Below, piece after piece: positions 57,001 through 62,030 of a stretch of 64,000 nucleotides of DNA. Where the stretch lies: assembly GCA_014706295.1 (NCBI GenBank), contig JACSVZ010000011.1, positions 4,404,663 through 4,468,662 of the forward strand. Reading direction: 5' to 3'. Under the pieces are notes generated by a model. It searched no databases. It saw only the letters and a list, made by a program, of their open reading frames with translations, and was not told where the DNA came from. The stretch comes from Lycocorax pyrrhopterus obiensis (lineage: Eukaryota > Chordata > Aves > Passeriformes > Paradisaeidae). Position numbers and translations under genes: made by a program. Numbering within the stretch: position 1 is the first letter of the stretch; each line of letters begins with the position of its first letter.

Positions 57001-59846
57001 GAAGAACTTTTACTTAAGAGTGAGCAGAAATGTATAAACTGTCACAGACTGTAACCAATCGCTATGGAATAATTACTAGGACTACCAGCCAGTCTTCTGT
57101 TTTTTTCCTGAAAGACTGTCATCAAAAAATACAAAGGTTCTGATCCAGTTCATTGGCTATAATGAAATCTCTTCTATTAAATACAGTAGCAGCTAGTGAG
57201 ACTAGAAAAATCAGCAAATGGTGTATGGTATCCTGAATATTGCATGAATTACATACCTTCAGCTACTATTCCACATATGAAAATACTTTTAATGCTGATT
57301 TGTTTTAAATAGACACTTACCAAGCCTACACACGTAGATATTGCTACCGAAGAGGTGCTATCATTCCTTATAAATCCCTGGTAGAAACACTGCTCAATTT
57401 CATGTTCCTGAGAATTTGACACTCCATCTTTCCCGAGTACCTGGACAATAAAACTGTTGCTTAAAATGGTCGAAGGTTTAAGCTCTAAGTGAAGTTCCTG
57501 TCCAAATGCTGAAAATTTGTAGTGCAAGGAACTCTTTGAACTCTGAGTTGATCTCTTTCTCCTAGTACTGTGCAAAACATCATGTGAAATGTACGATCCG
57601 CTGGCATCCACTCTGACAGGTGTCACAAACACATAATCTGTAACGATAAAGAGTTCGCCATCAGCTCTTGCATCCCACAAACAAGGCACTCTGACATAGT
57701 ATCACGCATTCCCTATGGCATGGAGCATGCCCTCGTTTTGGGGCTGGCCTGCAGGCTCTGTGTGTGTTGTCTCGCCTGCATAAATTCAACCCTGTAAGTC
57801 ACACAGGCTCCCAGCCTGTGTTTGTTTCCTTTGTGCCCCACTGAGAGGCACAGACTAACTAGCATAGCTGTGAACATTCCCACAACTGCTCCTCTGAAGA
57901 CATTTGTCATCACCAGCAGATCTGTAGATTTTCCCCTCCCCCTGTATTAATTGCTGTCAAATGTGAAGGCCGCTCTGGTTTGAGAGGCTTTTCCCTTCCC
58001 TAAGAATGCAGCAAATATTGTATCACTGTAGGGGTAGCCATGACTGAGACTTTGCAGAACTGTACCACTTGTTCAAATGGATTAAAGGATTAATTTATTA
58101 ATGCCTTAACTGAGTGAGACCTCATCTCTTTGTAGTGACTTGATTAGACTGGGTTTCAAATTGTAACTGACCTTCAGCAGAAAGAGATTACATCCTACCT
58201 AATAATCTTTAGTTAGCCATTGCTAATTGCACATCAAAGAAGTTTATTGTTTTGGATAAAATATGCAAAAAAATTACAAAACTATTTTTGAGGAGAAAAC
58301 AGATCTAAAACAGATCCCCCCCTAAAAAGGGGGGAAAAGGAGGCCACAATTCAGCTGGCTGTATAAGCAGGTACTTCACTTGCAGTACCCTGCTGCTGCT
58401 GTTGACCTAGCCATGCAGGGATTACCTGTGTCCCAGAACCAGGGTCTGAATTTTAGCTGTTTCCTCAACTAGGATCTTTCCACCTATTTCTGGTCGCTTG
58501 AGTAGTTATGCTGAATGAACTGCTTCCCAACCCCATTTAATTTGTGAGCTGTGCTTCTCTGTGGATACTTAAGAGATGTCCATGCACTTGACAAAACAAT
58601 TCATTTCTCTTCCTAAATTGAAATAACACCATTAAAGGCAGAAGAAAAGCCCCTCCTTCTTGTGTTGCAACAGATGTTGCAAATACTCCCAATCAATCTC
58701 TTTGCCTGAATAGACTTTATTGGACACACGTTAGGCTGAAAACGTAACCACTGATAGGTTCCTTTTCCTTAGGCAGTGGAAACAATACATCAAGAGTTTT
58801 CACTTTCCTCCAGTGGTGTTAATCAACGGCAGAAGTTGAGGACGCTAAGCAGGCTGGTGGCCAAAAAATGCAAGCAGCTGCTGAAGAGAGGGAATCCCCC
58901 AGTGAGCAGACTATAGGGTGCAAGAGGGTTTTCCTTTCTGCACCCTGGTGTGCTTCTCTATTGTACTTTGTTTCTACTCACACACAATACAAAGCATCTA
59001 CTGCACTTCAAAAGTCCCAAAGTCATCAGCATCTACGTGTTACTCCCTGCAACCTGGGAACAAACAGCTCCTGAGCTCCCACTCACACAAGCCCTTTCTC
59101 TCCAGGTTTTTTTTCCCCTTAGCCTGCACAGCTCCTCCTGCTCTCCCACACAAATCTTTTCATTACTTTTGTCTCACTGCTTCCACAACAGACACATGAG
59201 GTTTTGCTGTTGTGGCTACACACACATTCATCTTTCTAATCGCACATGGAAACGTGGATGTATTTACCATCTCATTCATTTGCTTTGCTGCTACATATTG
59301 TTCCTTTCAGCTCTAGCACACAGGGCTTAACAAGTTAATCCCTGCCCATGGTTCACCATCCCACAACAGCCAGCCTGCTTGCACTTTATGCTCCCCAAAC
59401 ACTGTGACTTCTTCCCTCTAAATATTCACTCCACCAAATTAAAAAAAAAAAAAAACAGCATCCATGCAAATGTTCACATACACAGACACAGAAAGAGCTA
59501 TACAAACCATGAGTCAATTCACTGATGCTGTCACTGGTTAAAGTTGCTGCATGAGACATGCAACAGAGGCAGCACAGCTGAAGGGTCTGCAAGAGAAAAA
59601 AAAATAAAAAAGAGAGAGAGAGAAAAGGAGTATTGGGCGAGATTTCCTTGACAAGGCAAGGCAGAAAGACAAGGCACCAGAAACTGCAGTAACCTGGTAT
59701 GAAAGTACACTAGGCGACTGCAAAAGAAAGTGCTCTCGACCTGCCTTTACAGTGCTTCCGAGCCACGGGAGAGTCTGGAATTGCATGGAGCTGCCGCCGA
59801 GAATCGCAACAGGTAAAGTCCAGACGGCCAGCAGGAGACAGTCCAT
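1..59846 (-). CDS. ADAMTS18: ADAMTS18, secreted zinc metalloprotease (exons 1-17, 3' end outside the window)
   Basis: Seventeen exons on the minus strand join in frame into 873 codons of a secreted ADAMTS protease. Domain order: signal region (1-60), prodomain (61-285), reprolysin-type catalytic domain (286 to about 490), disintegrin-like domain (about 495-575), first thrombospondin repeat (about 590-646), cysteine-rich region (647 to about 750), spacer (about 750-873, incomplete). The catalytic helix reads HESGHNFGMIHD at 439-450, with Met-turn M464. The furin site RFKR ends at 285. The human family member I recall is about 1220 residues, so roughly 350 C-terminal residues lie beyond position 1. 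The paralogue ADAMTS16 was considered. [27 protein letters not shown] and YISHDVLH match ADAMTS18 better. In other vertebrates ADAMTS18 acts in extracellular matrix and eye development; that is family knowledge. No frameshift or missing catalytic residue is seen. Confidence 0.96.
80..9137 (-). other. ADAMTS18: ADAMTS18 intron 16 (9.1 kb)
   Basis: Bounded by the exon 16 donor and the exon 17 acceptor. It holds an A-run at 106-118, an AT palindrome near 5945-5965, a small CCTTCCTT/AAGGAAGG hairpin near 8280-8311 and copy A of the 40-base duplication. The open frames, including one of 162 codons at 209-697, show no domain. Confidence 0.8.
6713..6752 (+). repeat. Copy A of a 40-base duplicated sequence
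   Basis: Same sequence as 11460-11499 except A for G near the end. It lies in intron 16; the other copy is in intron 13. Confidence 0.9.
9138..9382 (-). CDS. ADAMTS18: ADAMTS18 exon 16, spacer
   Basis: Exon of 245 bases, residues 766-847. It starts (D)[19 protein letters not shown], runs through SSSYLAVRS and [19 protein letters not shown], and ends [10 protein letters not shown]. This is the beta-rich spacer typical of ADAMTS. NET is a possible glycosylation site. The acceptor is CTCCTCACAG and the donor is TGAA|GTAAGC. Confidence 0.95.
9383..10454 (-). other. ADAMTS18: ADAMTS18 intron 15
   Basis: No gene or clear repeat. Small inverted repeat CTGTAG-TTCC-CTACAG near 9690-9705. Confidence 0.85.
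10455..10578 (-). CDS. ADAMTS18: ADAMTS18 exon 15, cysteine-rich to spacer junction
   Basis: Exon of 124 bases, residues 725-765 plus one base. It starts [20 protein letters not shown], then [12 protein letters not shown], and ends QHKAN. The DACGVCxGDNSTC motif closes the cysteine-rich region in ADAMTS proteins. NST is a possible N-glycosylation site. The acceptor is GTTGCAG and the donor is AATG|GTAAGG. Only 140 bases separate it from exon 14. Confidence 0.95.
10719..10849 (-). CDS. ADAMTS18: ADAMTS18 exon 14, cysteine-rich region
   Basis: Exon of 131 bases, residues 681-724. It starts (E)[19 protein letters not shown], runs through [14 protein letters not shown] and ends GICE. The acceptor TTTTCCCAG is immediately preceded by a (TTTG)n microsatellite that provides its pyrimidine-rich tract. 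The donor is TGAA|GTAAGA. Confidence 0.94.
10855..10881. repeat. (CAAA)n microsatellite inside the exon 14 acceptor
   Basis: About five CAAA units after an A run. On the gene strand it is (TTTG)n then TTTTTTCCCAG, immediately before exon 14. Confidence 0.95.
11460..11499 (+). repeat. Copy B of a 40-base duplicated sequence
   Basis: Matches 6713-6752 at 39 of 40 positions in the same orientation. It starts TGCTGAAATGCACAG and ends AAATTTAAGTGCGACA. The source element is not identified. Confidence 0.9.
12733..12905 (-). CDS. ADAMTS18: ADAMTS18 exon 13, end of TSR1 and start of the cysteine-rich region
   Basis: Exon of 173 bases, residues 623-680 plus one base. It starts (K)[18 protein letters not shown] and runs through [18 protein letters not shown], ending KPYTKVE. 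The DFRAxQCAxxN block opens the cysteine-rich region in this family. The acceptor is TTTTTTAG and the donor is GAAG|GTGAGT. Confidence 0.95.
12906..18327 (-). other. ADAMTS18: ADAMTS18 intron 12 (5.4 kb)
   Basis: AT-rich sequence with no recognisable gene or mobile element. The open frames on either strand are short and lack family signatures. Confidence 0.8.
18328..18476 (-). CDS. ADAMTS18: ADAMTS18 exon 12, first thrombospondin type-1 repeat
   Basis: Exon of 149 bases, residues 574-622 plus two bases. It starts [17 protein letters not shown], followed by [19 protein letters not shown]. The WxxWxxW pattern (W595, W598, W601) is a C-mannosylation context. CTRTCGG (C604 to the second glycine) is an O-fucosylation context of type-1 repeats. 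The acceptor is TTTTGCAG and the donor is CAAA|GTAAGA. Confidence 0.95.
18477..19502 (-). other. ADAMTS18: ADAMTS18 intron 11
   Basis: An imperfect internal duplication (AAGGTTYRACTYAAA with AAATAAGCTC, near 19020-19040 and 19088-19112). No gene seen. Confidence 0.8.
19503..19598 (-). CDS. ADAMTS18: ADAMTS18 exon 11, disintegrin-like domain
   Basis: Exon of 96 bases (32 codons, residues 542-573). It starts [20 protein letters not shown] and ends TACGISM. It has four cysteines in the spacing usual for ADAMTS disintegrin-like domains. Both joins are phase 0. The acceptor is CTTTTCAG and the donor is ATG|GTAAGT. Confidence 0.95.
19599..20637 (-). other. ADAMTS18: ADAMTS18 intron 10
   Basis: Nothing recognised beyond unique intron sequence. 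Confidence 0.85.
20638..20791 (-). CDS. ADAMTS18: ADAMTS18 exon 10, catalytic-to-disintegrin boundary
   Basis: Exon of 154 bases, residues 490-541. It starts (S)[20 protein letters not shown] and contains [11 protein letters not shown], the start of the disintegrin-like domain, and ends NLSFVK. The acceptor is ATTATAG and the donor is AAAG|GTACCT. The domain is called disintegrin-like by family convention. No RGD is present. Confidence 0.95.
20792..22193 (-). other. ADAMTS18: ADAMTS18 intron 9
   Basis: No gene or recognisable mobile element. Only a short A-run near 21600. Confidence 0.85.
22194..22331 (-). CDS. ADAMTS18: ADAMTS18 exon 9, end of the zinc motif and Met-turn
   Basis: Exon of 138 bases, completing N444 and running to residue 489 plus two bases. 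It completes the zinc motif with FGMIHD (third ligand H449) and carries the Met-turn NIMSPTL (M464). It ends in SRQYLNKFL. The acceptor is CTTTTCAG and the donor is TCAG|GTAGGT. It also lacks an early methionine-led frame, so only phase joining finds it. Confidence 0.95.
23045..23215 (+). mobile_element. Possible L3/CR1-derived or MIR-like fragment
   Basis: CCTCAGGCAAATCAC with TTTCCTCACC is followed by TAGACTGTAAAAG and GTGCCTCTTACTGGG. This order is seen in old amniote retroposon 3' ends. It is heavily diverged, so the family is uncertain. Confidence 0.35.
23347..23577 (-). other. Unassigned exon-like open segment in intron 8
   Basis: On the gene strand a T-rich tract and CATTTATAG precede 231 open bases that end at a strong donor, TACA|GTAAGT. 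The frame (phase 1 at both ends, 76 full codons) reads [20 protein letters not shown] early and [10 protein letters not shown] at the end. I do not recognise the family. It is not an ADAMTS18 exon. Exon 8 ends with two bases of a codon, so including it would reach a stop within seven codons. Stop-free runs this long are expected by chance in a window of this size, so the evidence is the coincidence of both splice signals. Confidence 0.2.
23759..23790. repeat. Short tandem duplication
   Basis: The block TAAAATGTCTAAC is present twice, about 20 bases apart. Confidence 0.8.
25433..25538 (-). CDS. ADAMTS18: ADAMTS18 exon 8, first half of the zinc-binding helix
   Basis: Exon of 106 bases, residues 409-443 plus two bases. 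It starts [20 protein letters not shown] and ends FTIAHESGH. It supplies H439, the catalytic glutamate E440 and H443 of the reprolysin motif. The motif is split across intron 8 at the asparagine codon AA|C. The acceptor is TCCTTCAG and the donor is ACAA|GTAAGT. Confidence 0.96.
25539..26057 (-). other. ADAMTS18: ADAMTS18 intron 7
   Basis: Short intron with a C-rich patch near 25780-25796. Nothing else recognised. Confidence 0.85.
26058..26217 (-). CDS. ADAMTS18: ADAMTS18 exon 7, catalytic domain
   Basis: Exon of 160 bases, residues 356-408 plus one base. It contains [20 protein letters not shown] and continues into [20 protein letters not shown]. The string [11 protein letters not shown] distinguishes ADAMTS18 from ADAMTS16, which I recall as having LVISHHADHTL. 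The acceptor is CCCTGCAG and the donor is TTAG|GTATGA. Confidence 0.95.
26218..27070 (-). other. ADAMTS18: ADAMTS18 intron 6
   Basis: Short intron with no gene or recognisable repeat. Confidence 0.85.
27071..27154 (-). CDS. ADAMTS18: ADAMTS18 exon 6, catalytic domain
   Basis: Short in-frame exon of 84 bases (28 codons, residues 328-355). It starts [15 protein letters not shown] and ends LLLLEQEP. Both joins are phase 0. The acceptor is CATTGCAG and the donor is CCT|GTAAGT. The open frame has no methionine, so a start-based ORF search misses it. The phase and the known order of the family place it. Confidence 0.95.
27155..27879 (-). other. ADAMTS18: ADAMTS18 intron 5
   Basis: Holds a T-rich run near 27664-27680. 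No gene or recognisable repeat is seen. Confidence 0.85.
27880..28079 (-). CDS. ADAMTS18: ADAMTS18 exon 5, furin site and start of the catalytic domain
   Basis: Exon of 200 bases, residues 261-327. It starts (Y)[17 protein letters not shown] and continues through [11 protein letters not shown] into [18 protein letters not shown] and ends TVMNM. The site RFKR|S, with cleavage after R285, fits the furin rule R-X-K/R-R and marks release of the mature enzyme. ENVTT gives a possible N-glycosylation site. Acceptor CCTTTTAG, donor ATG|GTAAGG. Confidence 0.95.
28080..31716 (-). other. ADAMTS18: ADAMTS18 intron 4
   Basis: Contains a MIR-like SINE piece (30375-30505) and a poly-A run near 29795. A plus-strand open frame of 157 codons (28898-29371) has no recognisable domain. 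I see nothing else. Confidence 0.8.
30375..30505 (+). mobile_element. MIR/CORE-SINE-like fragment
   Basis: The order of TCCCATTTATAAGACAGGAG, AATAATATC, a CCCAGGAGGTCATG block and a terminal GCACCATATAAAAGC follows the layout of ancient amniote MIR-type SINEs, whose 3' ends read like gcnctatataaa. It is strongly diverged. Confidence 0.45.
31717..31999 (-). CDS. ADAMTS18: ADAMTS18 exon 4, C-terminal prodomain with the cysteine-switch-like motif
   Basis: Exon of 283 bases, residues 167-260 plus one base. It starts [18 protein letters not shown] and ends [12 protein letters not shown]255 in HFCGRRKK is the prodomain cysteine that lies just before the furin region in this subfamily. NFTS is a possible N-glycosylation site. 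Two GT dinucleotides lie four bases apart at the 3' edge. Only the first (AAAT|GTATGT) gives the in-frame KKYAPKPP junction with exon 5. The second (GTAAGG) would shift the frame. Confidence 0.95.
32134..32195. repeat. Cluster of four TCAAGTTA motifs
   Basis: TCAAGTTA occurs at 32134, 32161, 32173 and 32188 in an otherwise AT-rich 62-base stretch, 135-196 bases upstream of the exon 4 acceptor in intron 3. On the gene strand the motif reads TAACTTGA. Confidence 0.85.
41920..41990 (+). mobile_element. Possible hAT-type DNA transposon fragment
   Basis: TCAGTGGTTCCCAACCTTTT resembles the terminal repeat of Charlie-like hAT elements. The rest is too diverged to confirm. Confidence 0.3.
42708..42795 (+). 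mobile_element. Degraded LTR-like fragment
   Basis: It begins TGTCATGGGTTTAAGCCC and continues with a CAC-rich stretch. This resembles the 5' edge of an avian endogenous retrovirus LTR known to me from bird genomes. No coding part, opposite LTR or target duplication is seen. A repeat-library comparison would decide it. Confidence 0.4.
44515..44546. repeat. 16-base tandem duplication
   Basis: Two adjacent copies of CAGGTTAAGCAWAGGT (A in the first, T in the second), followed by a partial third copy (TAAG). Confidence 0.9.
56262..56285. repeat. G9A15 homopolymer tract
   Basis: Nine Gs run directly into fifteen As. It is a mononucleotide slippage tract, or possibly the tail of an unrecognised retrotransposed piece. 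Confidence 0.85.
57321..57637 (-). CDS. ADAMTS18: ADAMTS18 exon 3, N-terminal prodomain
   Basis: Exon of 317 bases, residues 61-166. It begins [20 protein letters not shown] and ends STCVGL. It carries the typical prodomain block [15 protein letters not shown] and the segment [13 protein letters not shown] basic RRKR at residues 86-89 followed by S could be a second proprotein convertase site. RNDS is a possible N-glycosylation site. The acceptor is TCGTTACAG and the donor is the strong CTTG|GTAAGT. Confidence 0.95.
57638..59507 (-). other. ADAMTS18: ADAMTS18 intron 2
   Basis: Holds a poly-A run (about 59439-59454) and a C7-TAAAAA-G6 inverted repeat (58316-58334). I see no gene or recognisable mobile element. 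The open frames on both strands have no family signature. Confidence 0.8.
58316..58334. repeat. C-run/G-run inverted repeat
   Basis: Seven Cs, TAAAAA, then six Gs, able to form a six-pair GC stem. No function is implied in a eukaryotic intron. Confidence 0.8.
59508..59586 (-). CDS. ADAMTS18: ADAMTS18 exon 2, second hydrophobic segment
   Basis: This exon encodes residues 35-60 ([18 protein letters not shown] then DSISELTH) plus one base of codon 61. The cysteine-rich run LQLCCLCC is a hallmark of the ADAMTS18 N-terminus. The acceptor is CTCTTGCAG after a long CT/T tract. The donor is CATG|GTTTGT, which is weak at +3 and +4, but it makes a perfect phase-1 join to exon 3. The hydrophobic run here may be the working signal-peptide core, with cleavage somewhere after the SHAA/ATLT stretch. 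Confidence 0.88.
59587..59744 (-). other. ADAMTS18: ADAMTS18 intron 1 (158 bases, apparent GC-AG intron)
   Basis: The donor reads AAG|GCAGGT at 59744-59743 and the acceptor CTCTTGCAG at 59587-59588. The 3' part is a long CT/T tract (59591-59628). It is very short compared with the other introns. Confidence 0.7.
59591..59628. repeat. Low-complexity purine run (CT/T tract on the gene strand)
   Basis: A-rich sequence followed by (GA)n on the plus strand. On the gene strand it reads (CT)n then T-rich and is the polypyrimidine tract of the exon 2 acceptor. Confidence 0.9.
59745..59846 (-). CDS. ADAMTS18: ADAMTS18 exon 1 (coding part), start codon and first hydrophobic segment
   Basis: The coding part has 34 codons, starting [18 protein letters not shown] and ending GSTVK. 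The start is supported by its context (AACATGG, A at -3 and G at +4), by an in-frame TAG nine codons upstream (59871-59873), and by resemblance to the MECALLL start I recall for human ADAMTS18. Residues 4-17 are hydrophobic, like a signal-peptide core. The exon must end in phase 0 to join exon 2. The best join ends at AAG and uses GC rather than GT as donor (AAG|GCAGGT). The alternative ACT|GTAAAG would also keep frame but drops two residues and is a weaker donor. The transcription start is not placed, so the 5' UTR is not delimited. Confidence 0.85.
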
Positions 59847-59870
59847 GTTCCGCCGCGCACCTGGCGGGTG

Positions 59871-59918
59871 CTACCTGCTCCCCGAAGCGTGCGGCGGGCG
59901 CGCCCGCCTGCCCCGCAT
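59871..59918 (-). promoter_or_regulatory. Possible upstream ORF in the ADAMTS18 5' UTR
   Basis: An ATG at 59918 (A at -3, C at +4) opens a 15-codon frame, MRGRRARPPHASGSR, that stops at 59871. It is in the same frame as the main ORF and its stop lies 24 bases before the main ATG. If the transcript includes it, it could dampen translation of ADAMTS18. Whether the 5' UTR reaches this far is unknown. Confidence 0.4.
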
Positions 59919-60025
59919 GGTCACCTGGGCGCTGCCCCGCAGCCGCTGCGGCGGCCGGCGGAGCGCGGGGAGCGGCGCCCAGGTGAGCGCGGCCCCGGCC
60001 GCCCGAGCGCGCTTTAAGCCCCGGC

Positions 60026-60045
60026 GCCGCCGCCGCCGCCGCCGC
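60026..60045. repeat. (GCC)n trinucleotide run in the promoter CpG island
   Basis: An uninterrupted CCG/GCC run of about six to seven units, roughly 180 bases upstream of the ADAMTS18 start codon. It is probably in the promoter or 5' UTR. Confidence 0.85.
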
Positions 60046-60290
60046 GGGGCAGCGCTGCCTCCGGCGCCGCGTCTGGCGCGGCCGCACCCGGGGGGCGAGC
60101 GGGGCGGGCGGGACCAACGGGGCGGAGCGGGGCCGGGCCGGGCGGGACAGCCGGCGGGAGGCACCTGGGGCCGGGCACGGCGGAGGAGCGGGCGGGGTGA
60201 GCCGGGCAGGGCAGGGCGGGCGCACCTGTGGGGATCCGCGGAGAGCGGGGCACCGGCGGCGCGGGGCAGAATGGGGGGCCGGCCCGCAGG

Positions 60291-60645
60291 GGTCGGTCAC
60301 AGGATGGGTCGGGCTGGAAGGGATCGCAGTGGATCAGCTGGTCCAACCACGGTCATCCCAGAGCACCGGGCACAGGGTTGTGTCCAGACACAGTTCTGGA
60401 ATACCCCAGTGAGGGAGACTCCGCACCCTCTCTGGACAATCTCTTCCAGTGCTCAGCCACTGCACAGGGAAGAAGTCCTTCCTCATGTCCAGGTGGAACT
60501 TCCTGGGCATCAGTTTCTGCCCATGGCCTCTTGTCCCATTGCTGGGCACCACCAAGTTGCACCTGGCTCCATCCCCTTGGCACTCCTCCTTCAGACACTT
60601 TAAAAACTTGGCACTTCACCTTCACACATTGATGAAATCCCGTCT
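60291..60645 (-). mobile_element. CR1 LINE 3' fragment (sense on the minus strand)
   Basis: On the plus strand it reads like the reverse complement of an avian CR1 3' region: GGGCTGGAAGGGATC, GGTCCAACC, ACAATCTCTTCCAGTGC, AGTCCTTCCTCATGTCC, then CTTGTCCCATTGCTGGG. It is 5'-truncated in the CR1 sense, as most copies are. It abuts the CpG island about 450 bases upstream of the ADAMTS18 start codon. The open frame running through it from the island is an artefact. Confidence 0.85.
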
Positions 60646-61990
60646 CTTCACAAAGAGCAGAGTTCTGTGAGGATGCTGGGAGGAGCACAGTCCAACACCA
60701 GCTGTGCAGCTTCCACCACTCACTTGAAGACAATGCGCCGTTATTTTCTATTATTTTTAAAAGTCACATCATAGCAGAACAAAGACACAAATCACACAAA
60801 GATTAAGGTGCCTGGGAAGCGAACACAGCTGTGACAGGTACTGGACACTGAACACTGATGTCCATTGAGGAGCTGGTTTCCACACAGTGGCTCACACGTG
60901 TTGAGCCAAACACAGCACCAGGTTCTGGTCCCAACCAATGTAGTTGTGCTATTACACACTCCCTTCTACAGAAAACTTCCATAAAGGATCAAAGATCTAA
61001 ATAATCTAAAAGCAAGCAAGTGTTGAAGTGGATGGGACTGGTCCAGGCTGGAAATCAATACAGAACTTGTTTCTGATGATTTTGGCTGCACTTGGAGAAG
61101 TGTCCCTCACCTCATGATCTCCCTTTTGTGCCAGAGAGTTTTCCAGTATGTCTCGGTCCAATCTCACTCAAAATCTCCTTTGTCCCACAGTCACACAGTG
61201 TCAATAAACAGTAACTGTGTCAGTTTAAGGTGCCTCTTTGCTCCAGTTGGCACAGGAGCTGGAGAGCATGATGGAAGCTGAGGTGAGATGGAGGTCATCT
61301 CCTCTACCTGCCTCCTTCACCCGGGGTTTCCTGGTAACTAGTCTGGGGCAGTGGATTAGACAGATCTGAGATATTTTCACTTCTCAAGCATTTCCTGTCT
61401 TTAAACATTAAATAAGTTCCCAGGCATGGAATTTCTCCTCCACCTCTCTCTATTTCCCAGCAGGTTTTACATTATCACCTTGCTGAATATATTATGATAA
61501 AGTTTCAAGATCTTTTTGTAACAGTGCACCTGCCACCTCCCACTGAGTATATTCAAATGAAAGAGCTGGCCACAGGTTTACGATGGTCCCAGTGGAGTAG
61601 AACACATAAAACATGCTGTGCATGGCAGATAATAGGAGAAAAATATAAAATTACTGGGCTATAATTTTATTATCAGCCCTCAACACCCTGAACAGACAGA
61701 CCTGACTGTTTTCAGTAGACTACCTGACCATGAAAACTGACATTTAATTTGCTGTGAGGGGAGAGAAATAAATACAATTCTCTAGCAAATACAAGAATTG
61801 TTTAAGAAATAAAAACACAACTTTCACCATAAACCTTGCACCACTGAAAAGAGGTTTGCTTCGGGTTTCTGTAGAGTTAAGATTTCACCCTGGGGATTTA
61901 TAGTTTCTGGGTATGATCAAAGAAGAAAAAAATGTGACACTGCTTTGCATGACTATAAATGACATGCATCTAAATTTGAGTTGGCATTAG

Positions 61991-62030
61991 GCAGGGGACC
62001 CCAACCTTTCCTGGCCTGTAGGCAGCAACA
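61991..62030 (+). mobile_element. Possible hAT-type terminal fragment
   Basis: GCAGGGGACCCCAACCTTTC resembles the end of some hAT elements. It is too short to be sure. Confidence 0.25.

Larger units (their letters stand above)
32000..57320 (-). other. ADAMTS18: ADAMTS18 intron 3 (25.3 kb)
   Basis: Largest intron, with the low gene density usual for a long first-third intron. Within it I see an LTR-like fragment (42708-42795), a possible hAT fragment (41920-41990), a 16-base tandem pair (44515-44546), a G9A15 tract (56262-56285) and four TCAAGTTA motifs near its 3' end. Somewhat GC-richer blocks lie at about 37300-37960 and 42370-42660 but without a CpG island. Two exon-like open segments (33489-33711 and 43752-43951) are treated as findings. 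I see no convincing nested gene. Confidence 0.75.
59795..60290 (-). promoter_or_regulatory. CpG island over the ADAMTS18 promoter, 5' UTR and exon 1
   Basis: This is the only long stretch with very high GC and dense CpG. It has several GGGCGG/GGCGGG boxes around 60095-60150 and 60185-60220. It overlaps the start codon and ends in a CR1 fragment at about 60291. No TATA box is obvious on the minus strand upstream of the ATG, which fits a CpG-island promoter. The transcription start cannot be fixed from sequence alone. Confidence 0.8.

Noticed and set aside
58316..58334. GC hairpin resembling a bacterial terminator
   Set aside because: The window is eukaryotic intron sequence. The hairpin comes from homopolymer runs and has no terminator role here.
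1..59846. Assignment to the paralogue ADAMTS16
   Set aside because: Several variable blocks ([29 protein letters not shown], the LQLCCLCC N-terminus) follow ADAMTS18 as I recall it, not ADAMTS16.
59710..60300. 196-codon minus-strand open frame over the same island
   Set aside because: It is in a different frame from the conserved N-terminus and is composed of Pro/Ala/Arg runs. It is a by-product of high GC.
59752..60603. 283-codon plus-strand open frame across the CpG island
   Set aside because: Low-complexity Arg/Gly/Ala/Pro sequence from CG-rich DNA that runs into a CR1 fragment. There is no domain, and it is antisense to ADAMTS18 exon 1.
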